Below the pieces are notes generated by a model. That model saw nothing but the letters and a program-made list of their open reading frames with translations, was not told where the DNA came from and made no database searches. Positions 1-10,600 of a DNA stretch of 47,379 nucleotides are shown piece after piece (the first letter of the stretch is position 1; every line of letters begins with the position of its first letter). This stretch comes from Candidatus Caccalectryoclostridium excrementigallinarum. GTDB taxonomy: Bacteria > Bacillota > Clostridia > Christensenellales > UBA3700. Made by a program: the position numbers and the translations under genes. The DNA lies in the NCBI GenBank assembly GCA_018714485.1, contig DVNJ01000017.1, positions 1 through 47,379 of the forward strand. The letters run 5' to 3'.

Positions 1-1690
<1,690 letters not shown>

Positions 1691-1855
1691 TTATTTCTTT
1701 CTCTATGCGGTCTTTTTCCTAAAAACCTTTTAGATTCTCAGTTCAAACGTAATATACAAGAAAACATTTACCATGCTCTTCTCGTATGATATCGTTTTGA
1801 TCGTCTACTTTCTATGCTATGCAGTTGTGAATGTGCAAGAGACGTTTCCGCCTCG
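1691..1855 (-). other. Leader/spacer between tRNA-derived repeats and 23S rRNA
   Basis: This is AT-richer spacer RNA just upstream of the 23S gene on the minus strand. Directly after the last CCA (1856-1858) is a hairpin of GAGGCG, GAAA loop and CGTCTC, matching hairpins that follow the CCA of the upstream units. A TTTGAACTGAGAATC stretch resembles the spacer/antitermination region that precedes rRNA in Firmicutes. No gene is seen. Confidence 0.5.
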
Positions 1856-1934
1856 TGGTGGGCTAAAGTGGACTCGAACCACCGCCATAAATGGCTTAGG
1901 TGCGGTCGGACTTTATCCCGAGGCTCTCGCCTCA
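1856..1934 (-). repeat. tRNA-Ile-derived repeat unit 1 (79 bp), possible tRNA-like RNA
   Basis: On the minus strand the last 29 nt are identical to the 3' end of the neighbouring tRNA-Ile: last T-stem/T-loop bases, acceptor 3' strand TTAGCCC, discriminator A and CCA. The first 49 nt are not tRNA-Ile. They hold a hairpin GAGGC-GAGA-GCCTC, then GGGATAA, which could pair with TTAGCCC at 6 of 7 positions. A small hairpin GCCAT-TT-ATGGC follows, and the unit then joins the T-arm. The unit could therefore fold as a reduced tRNA-like molecule with an acceptor, one hairpin, a T-arm and CCA. Function is inferred only. Confidence 0.85.
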
Positions 1935-2012
1935 TGGTGGGCTAAAGTGGACTCGAACCACCGCCAAAATGGCTTAGGTGCGGTCGGACTTTATCCCGAG
2001 GCTTTCGCCTCA
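1935..2012 (-). repeat. tRNA-Ile-derived repeat unit 2 (78 bp), possible tRNA-like RNA
   Basis: This is a tandem copy of the unit at 1856-1934, directly 3' of the real tRNA-Ile CCA on the minus strand. It differs at a few sites: the GNRA loop is GAAA instead of GAGA, and the small hairpin is GCCA-TTT-TGGC instead of GCCAT-TT-ATGGC. Both changes leave the stems intact. The last 29 nt are again identical to the tRNA-Ile 3' end including CCA. Confidence 0.85.
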
Positions 2013-2089
2013 TGGTGGGCTAAAGTGGACTCGAACCACCGACCTCACGCTTATCAGGCGTGTGCTCTAACCAGCTGAGCTATTAGCCC
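2013..2089 (-). tRNA. tRNA-Ile (anticodon GAT)
   Basis: The 77-nt cloverleaf on the minus strand has acceptor GGGCTAA/TTAGCCC, anticodon loop CTGATAA with anticodon GAT, T-loop TTCGAGT and an encoded CCA at 2013-2015. It lies 7 nt downstream of tRNA-Ala in the same transcript and upstream of the 23S gene. Its 3' 29 nt are duplicated twice immediately downstream. Confidence 0.98.
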
Positions 2090-2096
2090 TCGACCA

Positions 2097-2172
2097 TGGT
2101 GGAGAATAGGAGATTCGAACTCCTGACCCCCTGCTTGCAAGGCAGGTGCTCTACCAACTGAGCTAATTCCCC
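2097..2172 (-). tRNA. tRNA-Ala (anticodon TGC)
   Basis: The 76-nt cloverleaf on the minus strand has anticodon loop CTTGCAA with anticodon TGC and T-loop TTCGAAT. The acceptor is GGGGAAT/ATTCTCC with the G3:U70 alanine identity pair and an encoded CCA at 2097-2099. It is the first gene of the tRNA-Ala/tRNA-Ile/23S transcript. Confidence 0.98.
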
Positions 2173-2247
2173 GAAATGCGTGCATTTTAATGTACTTGCC
2201 GCAACTTTTCGCGGTGAAATTACCGCCCTATCGGTCACAGCCTTAAT

Positions 2248-2276
2248 ATAGTACCATTATTGAAAATGTTTGTCAA
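2248..2276 (-). promoter_or_regulatory. Sigma-A promoter of the tRNA-Ala/tRNA-Ile/23S operon
   Basis: The minus strand reads TTGACA (2276-2271), a 17-bp spacer and TACTAT (2253-2248), with predicted start near 2241. This is a near-perfect housekeeping promoter between the corA stop codon and tRNA-Ala. It leaves no room for a 16S gene in the transcript. Confidence 0.85.
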
Positions 2277-2304
2277 ACATATTCGACGGGAAATTTTATA
2301 ATTT

Positions 2305-3273
2305 TTACAGCAGCTTTTTGCGCTTTAAGACAAGGCAAATGACCACCACCGCGACCGCGGAAAGAGCGATAGCCAAGGCAAATCCCCAGACCTTTCCGCC
2401 GCCCGGGATCCAGGTATTCATGCCGAAGAGCGAGGCGATGAACGTGGGGATCGCCAGAATGAGCGTGATGATCGCGAGCGTCTTCATGATCGAGTTTTGG
2501 TTGTTGGAAATGACGGAGGCATAGGCGTCCATCGTCCCCGAAAGAATGTCCCTGTAGATCGTGCACATCTCGATCGCCTGCTTGGTCTCGTTGGCAACGT
2601 CTTCCAAAAGCTCCTGCTCTTCGTCGTACGCTACCAAAAAGCGGTTGTTCTTGATCGCGAGCAGGCGGGAGATGACCGCGTCGTTGCCGCTCAAAGAAGT
2701 GGCGAAATAGACGAGCGAATTTTCAAGGTCGAGCATTTGGATAAGCTCTTTGTTCTTGGTGGACTTATGCAGTTCGTTTTGAATGCGTCCGCTCGCCTTA
2801 TCTATCTGCTTGAGATAGCTGAGGAATCTCGCGGCGATGTTATAGAGCATCTGATAGAGAAAGCGCGTTTTTAAGTCGGTGCGGAAATTCTTCACCTTTC
2901 CGCGCACGAAATCGCGCAGCGCCGTGCTCTCGCGCAAAGAGACGGTCACGATCACGTTCTGCTTGATGAAGGTGCCCATAGGGATGGTGTAATAGGAATA
3001 ATAATCGTCCTCTTCGTCGATGACGGGCATGTCGACGATGACCATGAGATGATCGTCTTCCTGCTCGATACGCGAACGCTCCTCGTCGTCGAGGGGGGCT
3101 TTCAGGACTTCGTCCTCGATGCCCGTGAGCGAGCTGATGAGATCCACTTCCCTGTCGCTCGGATTGACAAGGTTTATCCAGCAATCTTTAACGGAAAATC
3201 CTTCCTGCTCGTAAACTTCGGGCAGGATAGCGCTGAGTTTGCCGTCGGAACCGCTCTTGAATATCTCGATCAT
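2305..3273 (-). CDS. corA: CorA-family Mg2+/divalent cation transporter
   Basis: The 322-aa protein has the CorA layout: a long acidic cytoplasmic N-terminal domain, a coiled alpha-helical stalk (about residues 130-260) and two C-terminal membrane helices (about 265-287 and 294-315). The signature GMN motif (FGMNTWIP) lies at the end of the first helix, and a basic tail ends the protein. CorA proteins are homopentameric channels for Mg2+, Co2+ or Ni2+. The ATG is preceded by a strong AGGGGGTG ribosome-binding site. It is transcribed alone from the promoter at 3411-3439. No terminator is obvious before the rRNA promoter, so some read-through is possible. Confidence 0.95.
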   Translation of the reverse strand: MIEIFKSGSDGKLSAILPEVYEQEGFSVKDCWINLVNPSDREVDLISSLTGIEDEVLKAPLDDEERSRIEQEDDHLMVIVDMPVIDEEDDYYSYYTIPMGTFIKQNVIVTVSLRESTALRDFVRGKVKNFRTDLKTRFLYQMLYNIAARFLSYLKQIDKASGRIQNELHKSTKNKELIQMLDLENSLVYFATSLSGNDAVISRLLAIKNNRFLVAYDEEQELLEDVANETKQAIEMCTIYRDILSGTMDAYASVISNNQNSIMKTLAIITLILAIPTFIASLFGMNTWIPGGGKVWGFALAIALSAVAVVVICLVLKRKKLL

Positions 3274-3404
3274 AGGTCACCCCCTGCGCGGCAAAAACCG
3301 CCGATTTTGAATGACGGACAGAAAAACGCCCGTCTTTCCTCTCCGTCAAGCCGAAAGCCGACTTAGGGTTATGACGAAAAAGGAGCAAAGGTCTTACCCT
3401 TTGC
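3274..3404 (-). promoter_or_regulatory. Long 5' leader of corA
   Basis: About 130 nt separate the predicted start site from the corA ATG. A hairpin close to the 5' end pairs GGGCAAAGG with CCTTTGCTCC on the minus strand. The conserved sequence blocks of the M-box Mg2+ riboswitch are not seen. A regulatory role is possible but unproven. Confidence 0.35.
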
Positions 3405-3410
3405 CCTTTT

Positions 3411-3439
3411 ATAATAGCACCTGAAATCGAGTTAGGCAA
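3411..3439 (-). promoter_or_regulatory. Promoter of corA
   Basis: The minus strand reads TTGCCT, 17 bp, TATTAT. It overlaps the end of the preceding membrane-protein gene and gives a leader of about 130 nt. Confidence 0.65.
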
Positions 3440-3442
3440 CCG

Positions 3443-4240
3443 TTAGGCGCAAATTTTTTTCACCCGCTCGCGCAAATTGGTCAAACGCAGCCTTTCTGCC
3501 CCGCAATAGAGCGCCGAATCGAGCATCCCCTCTATCCCGCCGAGGATCACGCATGCCAGCTGCGGCGCGATCCCGCCTTCGAGCATGTCTTCGACCTGCA
3601 CCACGAGCTTGTCGAGTTCGTCCTTTTTCACGAGCCGCGCCTCTTCCGCGATCGCCGCGGGAGGCAGAGAGGCGGGAGCGGTGAGCACGAGCAGCAAGCG
3701 CGCAGCCTCTTGACCCTTCTTTTCCCCGACTTTTCCCGCGATCGAGCCGAAGATCAGGTACGCCGCCGCCGAGAGCAGCCAAAGCGCCGCGCTCATCGCC
3801 GCCGCCGTGAGCGACGACAAGCCGTATCCCGCAAAAGCGAACGCCGCGCCCGTGAGCATTATCCCCGCCAAAGCCGCGAGAAAAAAGCCGCTCCTTATCC
3901 TGCTTTTTTGCGCAAGGAGCGCCGCCGACACCCTGCCCGCCGCGCTCACGCCACCGGGGAGCGCCGCGCGCCAGGCGCAGAACACCTCGTCACCCGCGCG
4001 TTTGAGCACCTTTTTGCCGAAAAGCGGGGCGTTGGAGAAGGTTATCGCTCCCGAGCGCTTTTCGAACGCCTTGCAGCGTGCCTTGAACCGATAAGACGGA
4101 CGGTCGGTCACCCTCAGGGCGGCAAAGAGCGCGAGCGCGAGGAAAGGAAGCGCGGCGCATACCGCAGCCGCAACTATCTCGTAACTCCCCGCTTGCATCA
4201 TGTGTTGAGTAAGAAAATCGATAAAATTACGCATATCCAC
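3443..4240 (-). CDS. Predicted membrane protein of unknown function, last gene of the addBA operon
   Basis: This is a 265-aa protein that I do not recognise. One hydrophobic segment lies near the N-terminus (about residues 22-42). Two more lie near the middle (about 115-137 and 143-168). The remainder is charged and probably cytoplasmic, with an alpha-helical Leu/Glu-rich C-terminal part. It starts 9 nt after the addA stop codon, so it is very likely cotranscribed with addB-addA. That neighbourhood alone does not justify a role in recombination. Alternative start ATG codons exist at residues 1 and 3. Confidence 0.75.
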   Translation of the reverse strand: MDMRNFIDFLTQHMMQAGSYEIVAAAVCAALPFLALALFAALRVTDRPSYRFKARCKAFEKRSGAITFSNAPLFGKKVLKRAGDEVFCAWRAALPGGVSAAGRVSAALLAQKSRIRSGFFLAALAGIMLTGAAFAFAGYGLSSLTAAAMSAALWLLSAAAYLIFGSIAGKVGEKKGQEAARLLLVLTAPASLPPAAIAEEARLVKKDELDKLVVQVEDMLEGGIAPQLACVILGGIEGMLDSALYCGAERLRLTNLRERVKKICA

Positions 4241-4249
4241 AACTCCTTT

Positions 4250-7200
4250 TTATGTAGATACGCTCAAATCGACGACTTCGTCCCTCCCGAGCAGATAAAG
4301 CAGCCTCTTGTCCGGGCGCACGCCCGCGCACTCTTCCATGGCGAGCGCATAGAGTTCGAGCTGCCGAAAATATGTCTTTTTCACTTCTTCGGCGGAGCGC
4401 TTGGTGTACTTAAAGTCCACGAGTATGTTCTCTCCGCCCGTGTCCGCGCCGAATATCATCAGATCGAGCGCGCCCTGCACCAAGACCTTTTCGTCCGTGA
4501 GCGCGTTCGGGAGCACTTCGGAAGCGGGCAGATAGAGAGTGAACCTGCGCTCGCGCATATGCCTGTTCGCCCGCGCCGCCGCCATTATCTCGGAATTTAG
4601 ACAGCGGGCGATCACTCTCTCGTCCACGAGTTTGGCGTCCGCGCGCGAAAGTTTTCCCGACCTCACCAGCTCCTCGATCGCGCTCTTCACCTGCTCGGCG
4701 TCTTTTAGCTCGAGATCTATGCGCGCGAGAACGTGATGATAAGCCGAACCCACGGTCGAGCTTTCTTCGCCGAACAATTCCGCGCCGCCGTAAAACTCCG
4801 TCGCGCCCGGCTCCTTATTTATTGCCGATACGGAATATTTTATACCCGTCTTACTGCTGCCTTCGTAGCGATACGGCGCGTCCAAATACGCGCTCAGTTC
4901 TTCATGCTCCGTCCCGGAGACGAAACTCGGCGGCGGGGGCGCCTGCTCATCCGTCAAATGCGCCACGCTCACTTTCTCTTCCCAATATTTTTCCCTCAGC
5001 TCCTCGTCCCTTGCCAGCGCTTCCGAGATCGCCCACATAAAAGAGCCTTGCCAACGCCCTCCGTCCGTGCCCGTTACATACAATAGATTTCGCGCGCGCG
5101 TGAGCGCCACATACAGCAGGCGAAGGCTCTCGCGCTGCTGCTCCGCCTTTTTATGCTCTTTCAGGCTCAGATAATAGAGCGTGTCGCTGCGCGAACGGTC
5201 AACTTTATCAGCGCTTTTGGCGGCGATGCCTGCCTTATGATCGAAGAGGATATTCCCCTCTGCGGCATGACGCGGCGGCGCGGCGCTGTCTATCAAAAAG
5301 ACCACGGGAAATTCCAGACCCTTGCTCATATGCACGGTGCAGGTACGCACGGCGTTTTCGCCCTCGGACGCCGCGTTCGTCTTCACGCCCGTATCCATCA
5401 CGGAGAGAAAGGCGCTCAGGCTCCTGTCGAACTGCTTACCCGTCAAAAAGCCCAAAAAGGCATTAAGCTGACTCAGCGCCTTTTCTCCGCCTTCCGCCGA
5501 GCGCACCACCGCGTCGTAATCGTTTTCCGCGATCACGCGGCGCGCCAATTCGGACACGCGCATATAGGCGGACATTTCGCGGTATCTCGCCACCATGTCG
5601 ACAAACTTTTTCACCCGCTCGGACAGGGCGCCTTCGCCCGCGGCGCAAGCGCGCACCGCCTGCCACAACTTATCCCCGCCGCAGCGGCGTATCGCCGCGC
5701 ATTCGGAAAAATCAAAGCCACCGAACTGCACGAGCGCGGAAGCGAGAGGGATATCCTGGCGGAAGTTGTCTGTCACGCGCAGCAGATCCACCAGACGGTC
5801 GATATAGATATTGCTGTTCTCGCGCGTCAGTCCGCCCGCGTCTAAAGGTATGCCCAAGTTGCGCAGCGTTTCCAATATTTCCGGCACGCCGCCCTTGGTG
5901 GTGCGGGCGAGCAGCACGATATCGCCGTAATTCACGGGCGTGACCTTGCCGTCCTTGCGCTTTATCTTGACGTTCTCGACCAAATAATTTATGCGGTCGG
6001 CGATATAACAAGCCTCGGTCTTCGACGCTGCCGCGCGCATGCGTTCGGCGTCCGCGCGCACGCTGTATCCGTCCTTGAACTCAAACGGGAAAACCTCTTT
6101 TTTATCTTTTTCGAACAGCGCCAAACGCACCGCGGGCTTCACCTCGCCTTCCACGATGAATTTGCCGTCTTTTTCGTAATCGAATCCGCAGCTGTTTTTT
6201 GTCATGAGCCGACCGAAGATCTCGTTGACGAACTGCAATATCCCCGCGTCCGAGCGGAAATTCCTGTTCAACTTGACCGCTTCGCCGCCCTTGCCAGCGC
6301 TGAACTTATCGTATTTTTTCAAAAAGATGGTGGTGTCGGCGTTGCGGAAAGCGTATATGCTCTGCTTGGCGTCGCCCACCATGAAAAGATTTTGCCTCTT
6401 GCGCGTGAGCGCCTGCAAAAGCCGCTCCTGAACGTCGTTGATGTCCTGATATTCGTCCACACACACATAGTCGTAACGCTGCGCCACCATCTTGGCTATC
6501 GCGGGATCGTCGAGCAACTTGCAGGCATATTGCTGCAGATCGTCGAAATCCAGCTTGTTCTCCCTGCTCTTTTCCTCCGCGTATCCCGCCGCGACGTCCA
6601 GCGTAAAGCGCGTGAGCGTAAGCACGAATTCGCGCGCGCTGTCCATGCGCGCCCGCTCTTCCGCCTTCGAATGCGCAAACATTGCGGCGCGCTCTGTCAA
6701 CTCCTTTTTATAACCGTCGCGCAGATATTTATACGCTTCGAGCAGCTCGCCCGTATCCGCCTCTTTTTCCTCTTTGTTGATGCGCGGCGCGGCGGGAAAA
6801 CTTATGTTCAGCGCATGCATATCGTCATAAGTCTTGACCTTGCGCATAGCCCTTATCATCGCCGCGTCTGCCAAAAGGCTTTCGCGATGCCTGTCCAATT
6901 TGCCTTTGAGCCGTTTTTCCAAATCGCTTATCCCTTCCAGCGCCTGCTTGCAAACCGAACGGAATTTCTCGATAAAAAACCGCACCGAATTGCTCTTGTC
7001 GAGCGGCAGATAATATTCTCGCATCCATTCGTTCTGCAATTTATCCAGCCCGTTATGATCGGCGCAGGCGCGGTCGTAAAAGGCGCGGATATTTTTTTTG
7101 AGCGCCTCTCTGCCGCCCAAAAACTCCGCAAGCTCATAGACTTTCACGTCCCCTTCTTCCGCCGCCTTTGACAAAACGTCTTCCGTGCAACGGTCGAAAA

Positions 7201-7618
7201 GCCTGTTTTTCTCCTCTTCGTCCGCCACGTTAAAGGCGGGATCCAAGCCCAGGACGTCGAAAAATTCGCTGATCAGCTTTTTGCAATACCCATGCAAAGT
7301 GCCGATGTCGGCAAAAGGCAGGTCGTAAAGCTGATCGCGCACATGTGCCGCGTTTTCTCCGTTCACGCGCTTCAAAAGCTCGGAGTGTATCTTGCCGCGC
7401 AGCTCCTCTCCCACCGCGTTGTTGAAAGTGAGCAAAAGCATGCGCCTCACGGGTACGGGCGGCAGATCCGCGTCTTCGAGCGTACCCGTGATCAACCGCA
7501 CCACATGCTCGACCACAACGGCGGTCTTGCCGCTGCCGGCGGAAGCGGACACCAAGGTGTTGCCCTCATGCCGCGAAATGGCGCGGCGCTGTTCTTCGCT
7601 CCAATCACTCCATTCCAT
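4250..7618 (-). CDS. addA: ATP-dependent helicase/nuclease subunit A (AddA)
   Basis: The 1122-aa UvrD-like superfamily 1 helicase is fused to a C-terminal nuclease. Visible motifs are Walker A SASAGSGKT (24-32), Walker B VDEYQDI, motif V HMSKGLEFP and motif VI YVALTRAR. The nuclease has LVQGALDLMIF, VDFKYTK and RQLELYALAM, which give the D...DxK plus QxxxY pattern of the AddAB/RecB nuclease. With AddB it unwinds and resects double-strand DNA ends for RecA loading. Its start overlaps the addB end by 14 nt, implying translational coupling. It is somewhat shorter than the B. subtilis protein (about 1230 aa). Confidence 0.97.
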   Translation of the reverse strand: MEWSDWSEEQRRAISRHEGNTLVSASAGSGKTAVVVEHVVRLITGTLEDADLPPVPVRRMLLLTFNNAVGEELRGKIHSELLKRVNGENAAHVRDQLYDLPFADIGTLHGYCKKLISEFFDVLGLDPAFNVADEEEKNRLFDRCTEDVLSKAAEEGDVKVYELAEFLGGREALKKNIRAFYDRACADHNGLDKLQNEWMREYYLPLDKSNSVRFFIEKFRSVCKQALEGISDLEKRLKGKLDRHRESLLADAAMIRAMRKVKTYDDMHALNISFPAAPRINKEEKEADTGELLEAYKYLRDGYKKELTERAAMFAHSKAEERARMDSAREFVLTLTRFTLDVAAGYAEEKSRENKLDFDDLQQYACKLLDDPAIAKMVAQRYDYVCVDEYQDINDVQERLLQALTRKRQNLFMVGDAKQSIYAFRNADTTIFLKKYDKFSAGKGGEAVKLNRNFRSDAGILQFVNEIFGRLMTKNSCGFDYEKDGKFIVEGEVKPAVRLALFEKDKKEVFPFEFKDGYSVRADAERMRAAASKTEACYIADRINYLVENVKIKRKDGKVTPVNYGDIVLLARTTKGGVPEILETLRNLGIPLDAGGLTRENSNIYIDRLVDLLRVTDNFRQDIPLASALVQFGGFDFSECAAIRRCGGDKLWQAVRACAAGEGALSERVKKFVDMVARYREMSAYMRVSELARRVIAENDYDAVVRSAEGGEKALSQLNAFLGFLTGKQFDRSLSAFLSVMDTGVKTNAASEGENAVRTCTVHMSKGLEFPVVFLIDSAAPPRHAAEGNILFDHKAGIAAKSADKVDRSRSDTLYYLSLKEHKKAEQQRESLRLLYVALTRARNLLYVTGTDGGRWQGSFMWAISEALARDEELREKYWEEKVSVAHLTDEQAPPPPSFVSGTEHEELSAYLDAPYRYEGSSKTGIKYSVSAINKEPGATEFYGGAELFGEESSTVGSAYHHVLARIDLELKDAEQVKSAIEELVRSGKLSRADAKLVDERVIARCLNSEIMAAARANRHMRERRFTLYLPASEVLPNALTDEKVLVQGALDLMIFGADTGGENILVDFKYTKRSAEEVKKTYFRQLELYALAMEECAGVRPDKRLLYLLGRDEVVDLSVST

Positions 7619-10600
7619 CTTCCGCCTCCCCCGCGATATGCGGATCTTCGTATTTTTCCCCGCGCACGTTTTCTCCCGCGCTCGCGCACACGTTTTTGAA
7701 AGCGCAGTATTTGCATATGTTCTCGCTCGCGGGAGAAGGCATGATAAAGCCGTCTTTCATCTCTTCCAGGCTGCGACTGATCGATTTGAGCACATATTCG
7801 CAATATTTATAAAAGCCTTTTTCCGAAAGCAGCGTTCCGCCCTTTGTCGCCTTCAAGCCTTTAGCGGTCTTTTTGCAAGGATAGAGCGCGCCCGTGCCGC
7901 CCGGGTCGAGCGCCTTCGCCACCTCCGGCTCCGAGCTGACAAAGCCGGTATACCTATATCTTTCCTCCGCGTCTTTTCCGCTCACATAGTCGTTGCCCAA
8001 GGGCAGATAAAAAACTCCCGCGGGCTTGAGCCTTTTGTCCGCTGCGAGCAAGGCGATGAGATACAAAAAGGTCTGTATTCGCTCTCCCTTCGCCACTTTT
8101 ATGGGGGAAAAGTCAAGGCTCGACGCCTTTTTGGACTTATAGTCCACCACCAGAACATGATCGCCCCACCTGTCCACTCTGTCTATCACGCCGCGCAGCT
8201 TTATCTTGCGTCCCGCCGCACTCACCGTGACCGCGGGAATGCCGCCGTCTTCAAAGCCGAAGCGCACTTCCGTGGCGTCGGGGCGGAAACTCCCCGCCTT
8301 CATCTTTTCCGTGAGCGAGCCGATGATGAACACGGCGCGCTCGAACAGCCTTTCCAGCTCCGAGCGCATGCCCGGCAAACTTTTCAGATAGGAAAACTCC
8401 TCGCCGTTCAGCATTTCGTCAAAGGCGGAGCGCACCTTTTCTCTCAGCCCTTCTTCCCAACTCTCGGACTGCTTGTTGTCGCCGAAAAACTTTTCCAGCA
8501 CCGCATGCAGGAGCGTGCCCGTATCGCGGGCGTTGAGGCGGGCTTCCTCGCGCTCTTTGGCTTTTATGACATAGTCCATAAAATACAAAAACGGGCAGGC
8601 GGCATAGCGCTCCAAGGCGCTTGCCGAGGCGTAACCGCCGGAAAACACTTCCGCGGAAAGATCCCCGCCGTCAAAGGGCAGCCGCTTTCCTTCCGTCAGG
8701 TTGCGCACATATTCCGCGCCGAACTTTTCGCTCACATAGGAATAAAGGGCGTTGAGATCCTCTCTCGACAAGACGTCGATATTGTCGCGTTTCAGCCCGA
8801 CGAAAGAGATGAGCGCGCCCTTGGCGTTGCCCGCGCCGCCTAAATAGCGCGCCAGCGCCGCGCGCGAGACGATAGCCTCGGGCATTTCGCGGAAAAAGTT
8901 TATTTTCAGTCCCAAAAGCGACGCTATCTCGTTCATTGCCGCCGAGGGCTGGGTCTTGTTGCCCGCCTTGTCCGAAGTGCAATAACTGACATATAATTTT
9001 TTCTCGGGTTTGAGCAGGGTCATCAAGGCGGAAAGCTTATATCCCAGCCCGCGTTCGCGCGCATTGGGATGCACGGGCGCGTCGAACCTGCCCCACTCCG
9101 CGCAGTCGCTGTCGCTGAGCAGTCCCGTATCCGCGCTTTCCGCCGGCAGCTTTCCGAGAGAGGCGCCCACGACGAACATATACTTGCAATTTTCGTAGCG
9201 GCTCTCCCCCACCTGTCCCACATAGACACAGTCCAGCGAGAGCGGCACGGTCGAGACCTGACGCGCTTCGATGGCGGAGCTTAGGACTTCGGCATAGACC
9301 TTAGGAGAGATCTTGTCCTCGCCGAACACCTCTTCCGCCGCCGTCACGATCGCGGCAAGCTCCGCCACGCTCTGATCGTTGACCATGGCTTGCGCGGGGT
9401 CGCTCTCTTGCAGCCTTGAAACAAGCGCGGCGTTGTTTTTGACAAAATCGCAGCCGTTGAAAAAGTCCGTCACCGCCTTTGAATATTCCTCCGCCGCGGC
9501 GCGCGTCCTGCCGAACACGGCAAGCGGCGCCAACAGGCGCATAAGACGGGCGCGCACGCTTTCCGCCTGCGCCATATCTTCAAGCTCTATTTCAAAGGGG
9601 CGGTCAAAGGCGCTCCGATCCGCGCCCGCATGCAGAAGGTAATTTTCAAAGGCGTCCGCGTCGTCCGCCGCCACGCCCGTGAGCGGGCATTTGACAAATT
9701 CGAGCACGTCGCGCCTGTTCTTGCCGTAAAGCACGGCGTTTATGCCGCTTTGCAGCAAGCGCGCGCCGGCAGTCGCCGCCAGCGGAGACTTGGAGTCAAA
9801 GTAGACGGGAATGCCGAAGTCGGCAAAAACCTTGTCCACCACGCCGACATATTCCGTCCTGTCGCAGCACACCACGGCAAAATCGCGGTAACGCCTGCCC
9901 TTGTCCGTGACCGCGCCCTTTATCTGCCGCGCGACCCACCTTATCTCGCTCTCCGCCGTAGGCGAGCTAAAAAGAAACACGCTCCCGTCCGAAGTGAATT
10001 TTTTGCCGCCGTAACCGAACAGATTTGCGCCCAGCACGGCAAGATCGCCTTTCAGCAGGCGGCACTCGCGCACTTCCGTCTTGATCCCCGCTTGCTTCGC
10101 CGCCTGCGTAAGACGGGCGAGCGTACCCAGCGGGTATATCCCGGCGTTGGGCGCGCTGCGGTCGGCGGGAAGGCACATGGTGAGCGAGAGGCTGTTTTGC
10201 GCCAAGGCGCTCACGATGTCCTCTTCGACGGCGGTGAATCCCGTGAAGTCGGAGATATAGACGTGCGCGTCCCGCCAGCTCCCCTCTTTTACCCTTTCGA
10301 GCAGCACTTCGAGCTTTGACTGATTGTCCTCCATGCCGCCCAGCGCCGCCATATATTCTCCGTATAAGAGCACGATGTCTTCCGTTTTGAGCGCCGTCTT
10401 TCCCTTCAATTTCACCGCCGCCTCTTTAAGCGCGGCAAGGCTCACGCCCGAGGCGCGTACCTGCGAAAGCACGGCGTACATTTCGCTGCAAAAGCCCGCG
10501 CGGGCGGCAGAACCGGCAAAACATTTGAGCTTGTCGCGGTTGCGCTCGATGACCTTACGCAGGAGCATGACCTCGGAGAGAGAATCGAGACAGCCCGTGC

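Noticed and set aside
1773-2078. ORF with repeated WWAKVDSNHR-type peptides
   Set aside because: It is the antisense translation of the tRNA-Ile-derived repeats, not a protein.
1856-2089. Attachment site of an integrated element, given repeated tRNA 3' ends
   Set aside because: The copies are direct neighbours at a 78-79-bp period with no integrase or cargo between them. Local tandem duplication explains them better, though an old att site cannot be fully excluded.
3274-3404. M-box (ykoK) Mg2+ riboswitch upstream of corA
   Set aside because: The leader has a fitting length but none of the conserved M-box sequence blocks.
7392-8843. 483-codon plus-strand ORF
   Set aside because: It is antisense to addA and addB, whose motifs are unmistakable. 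Long shadow ORFs are expected at this GC content.
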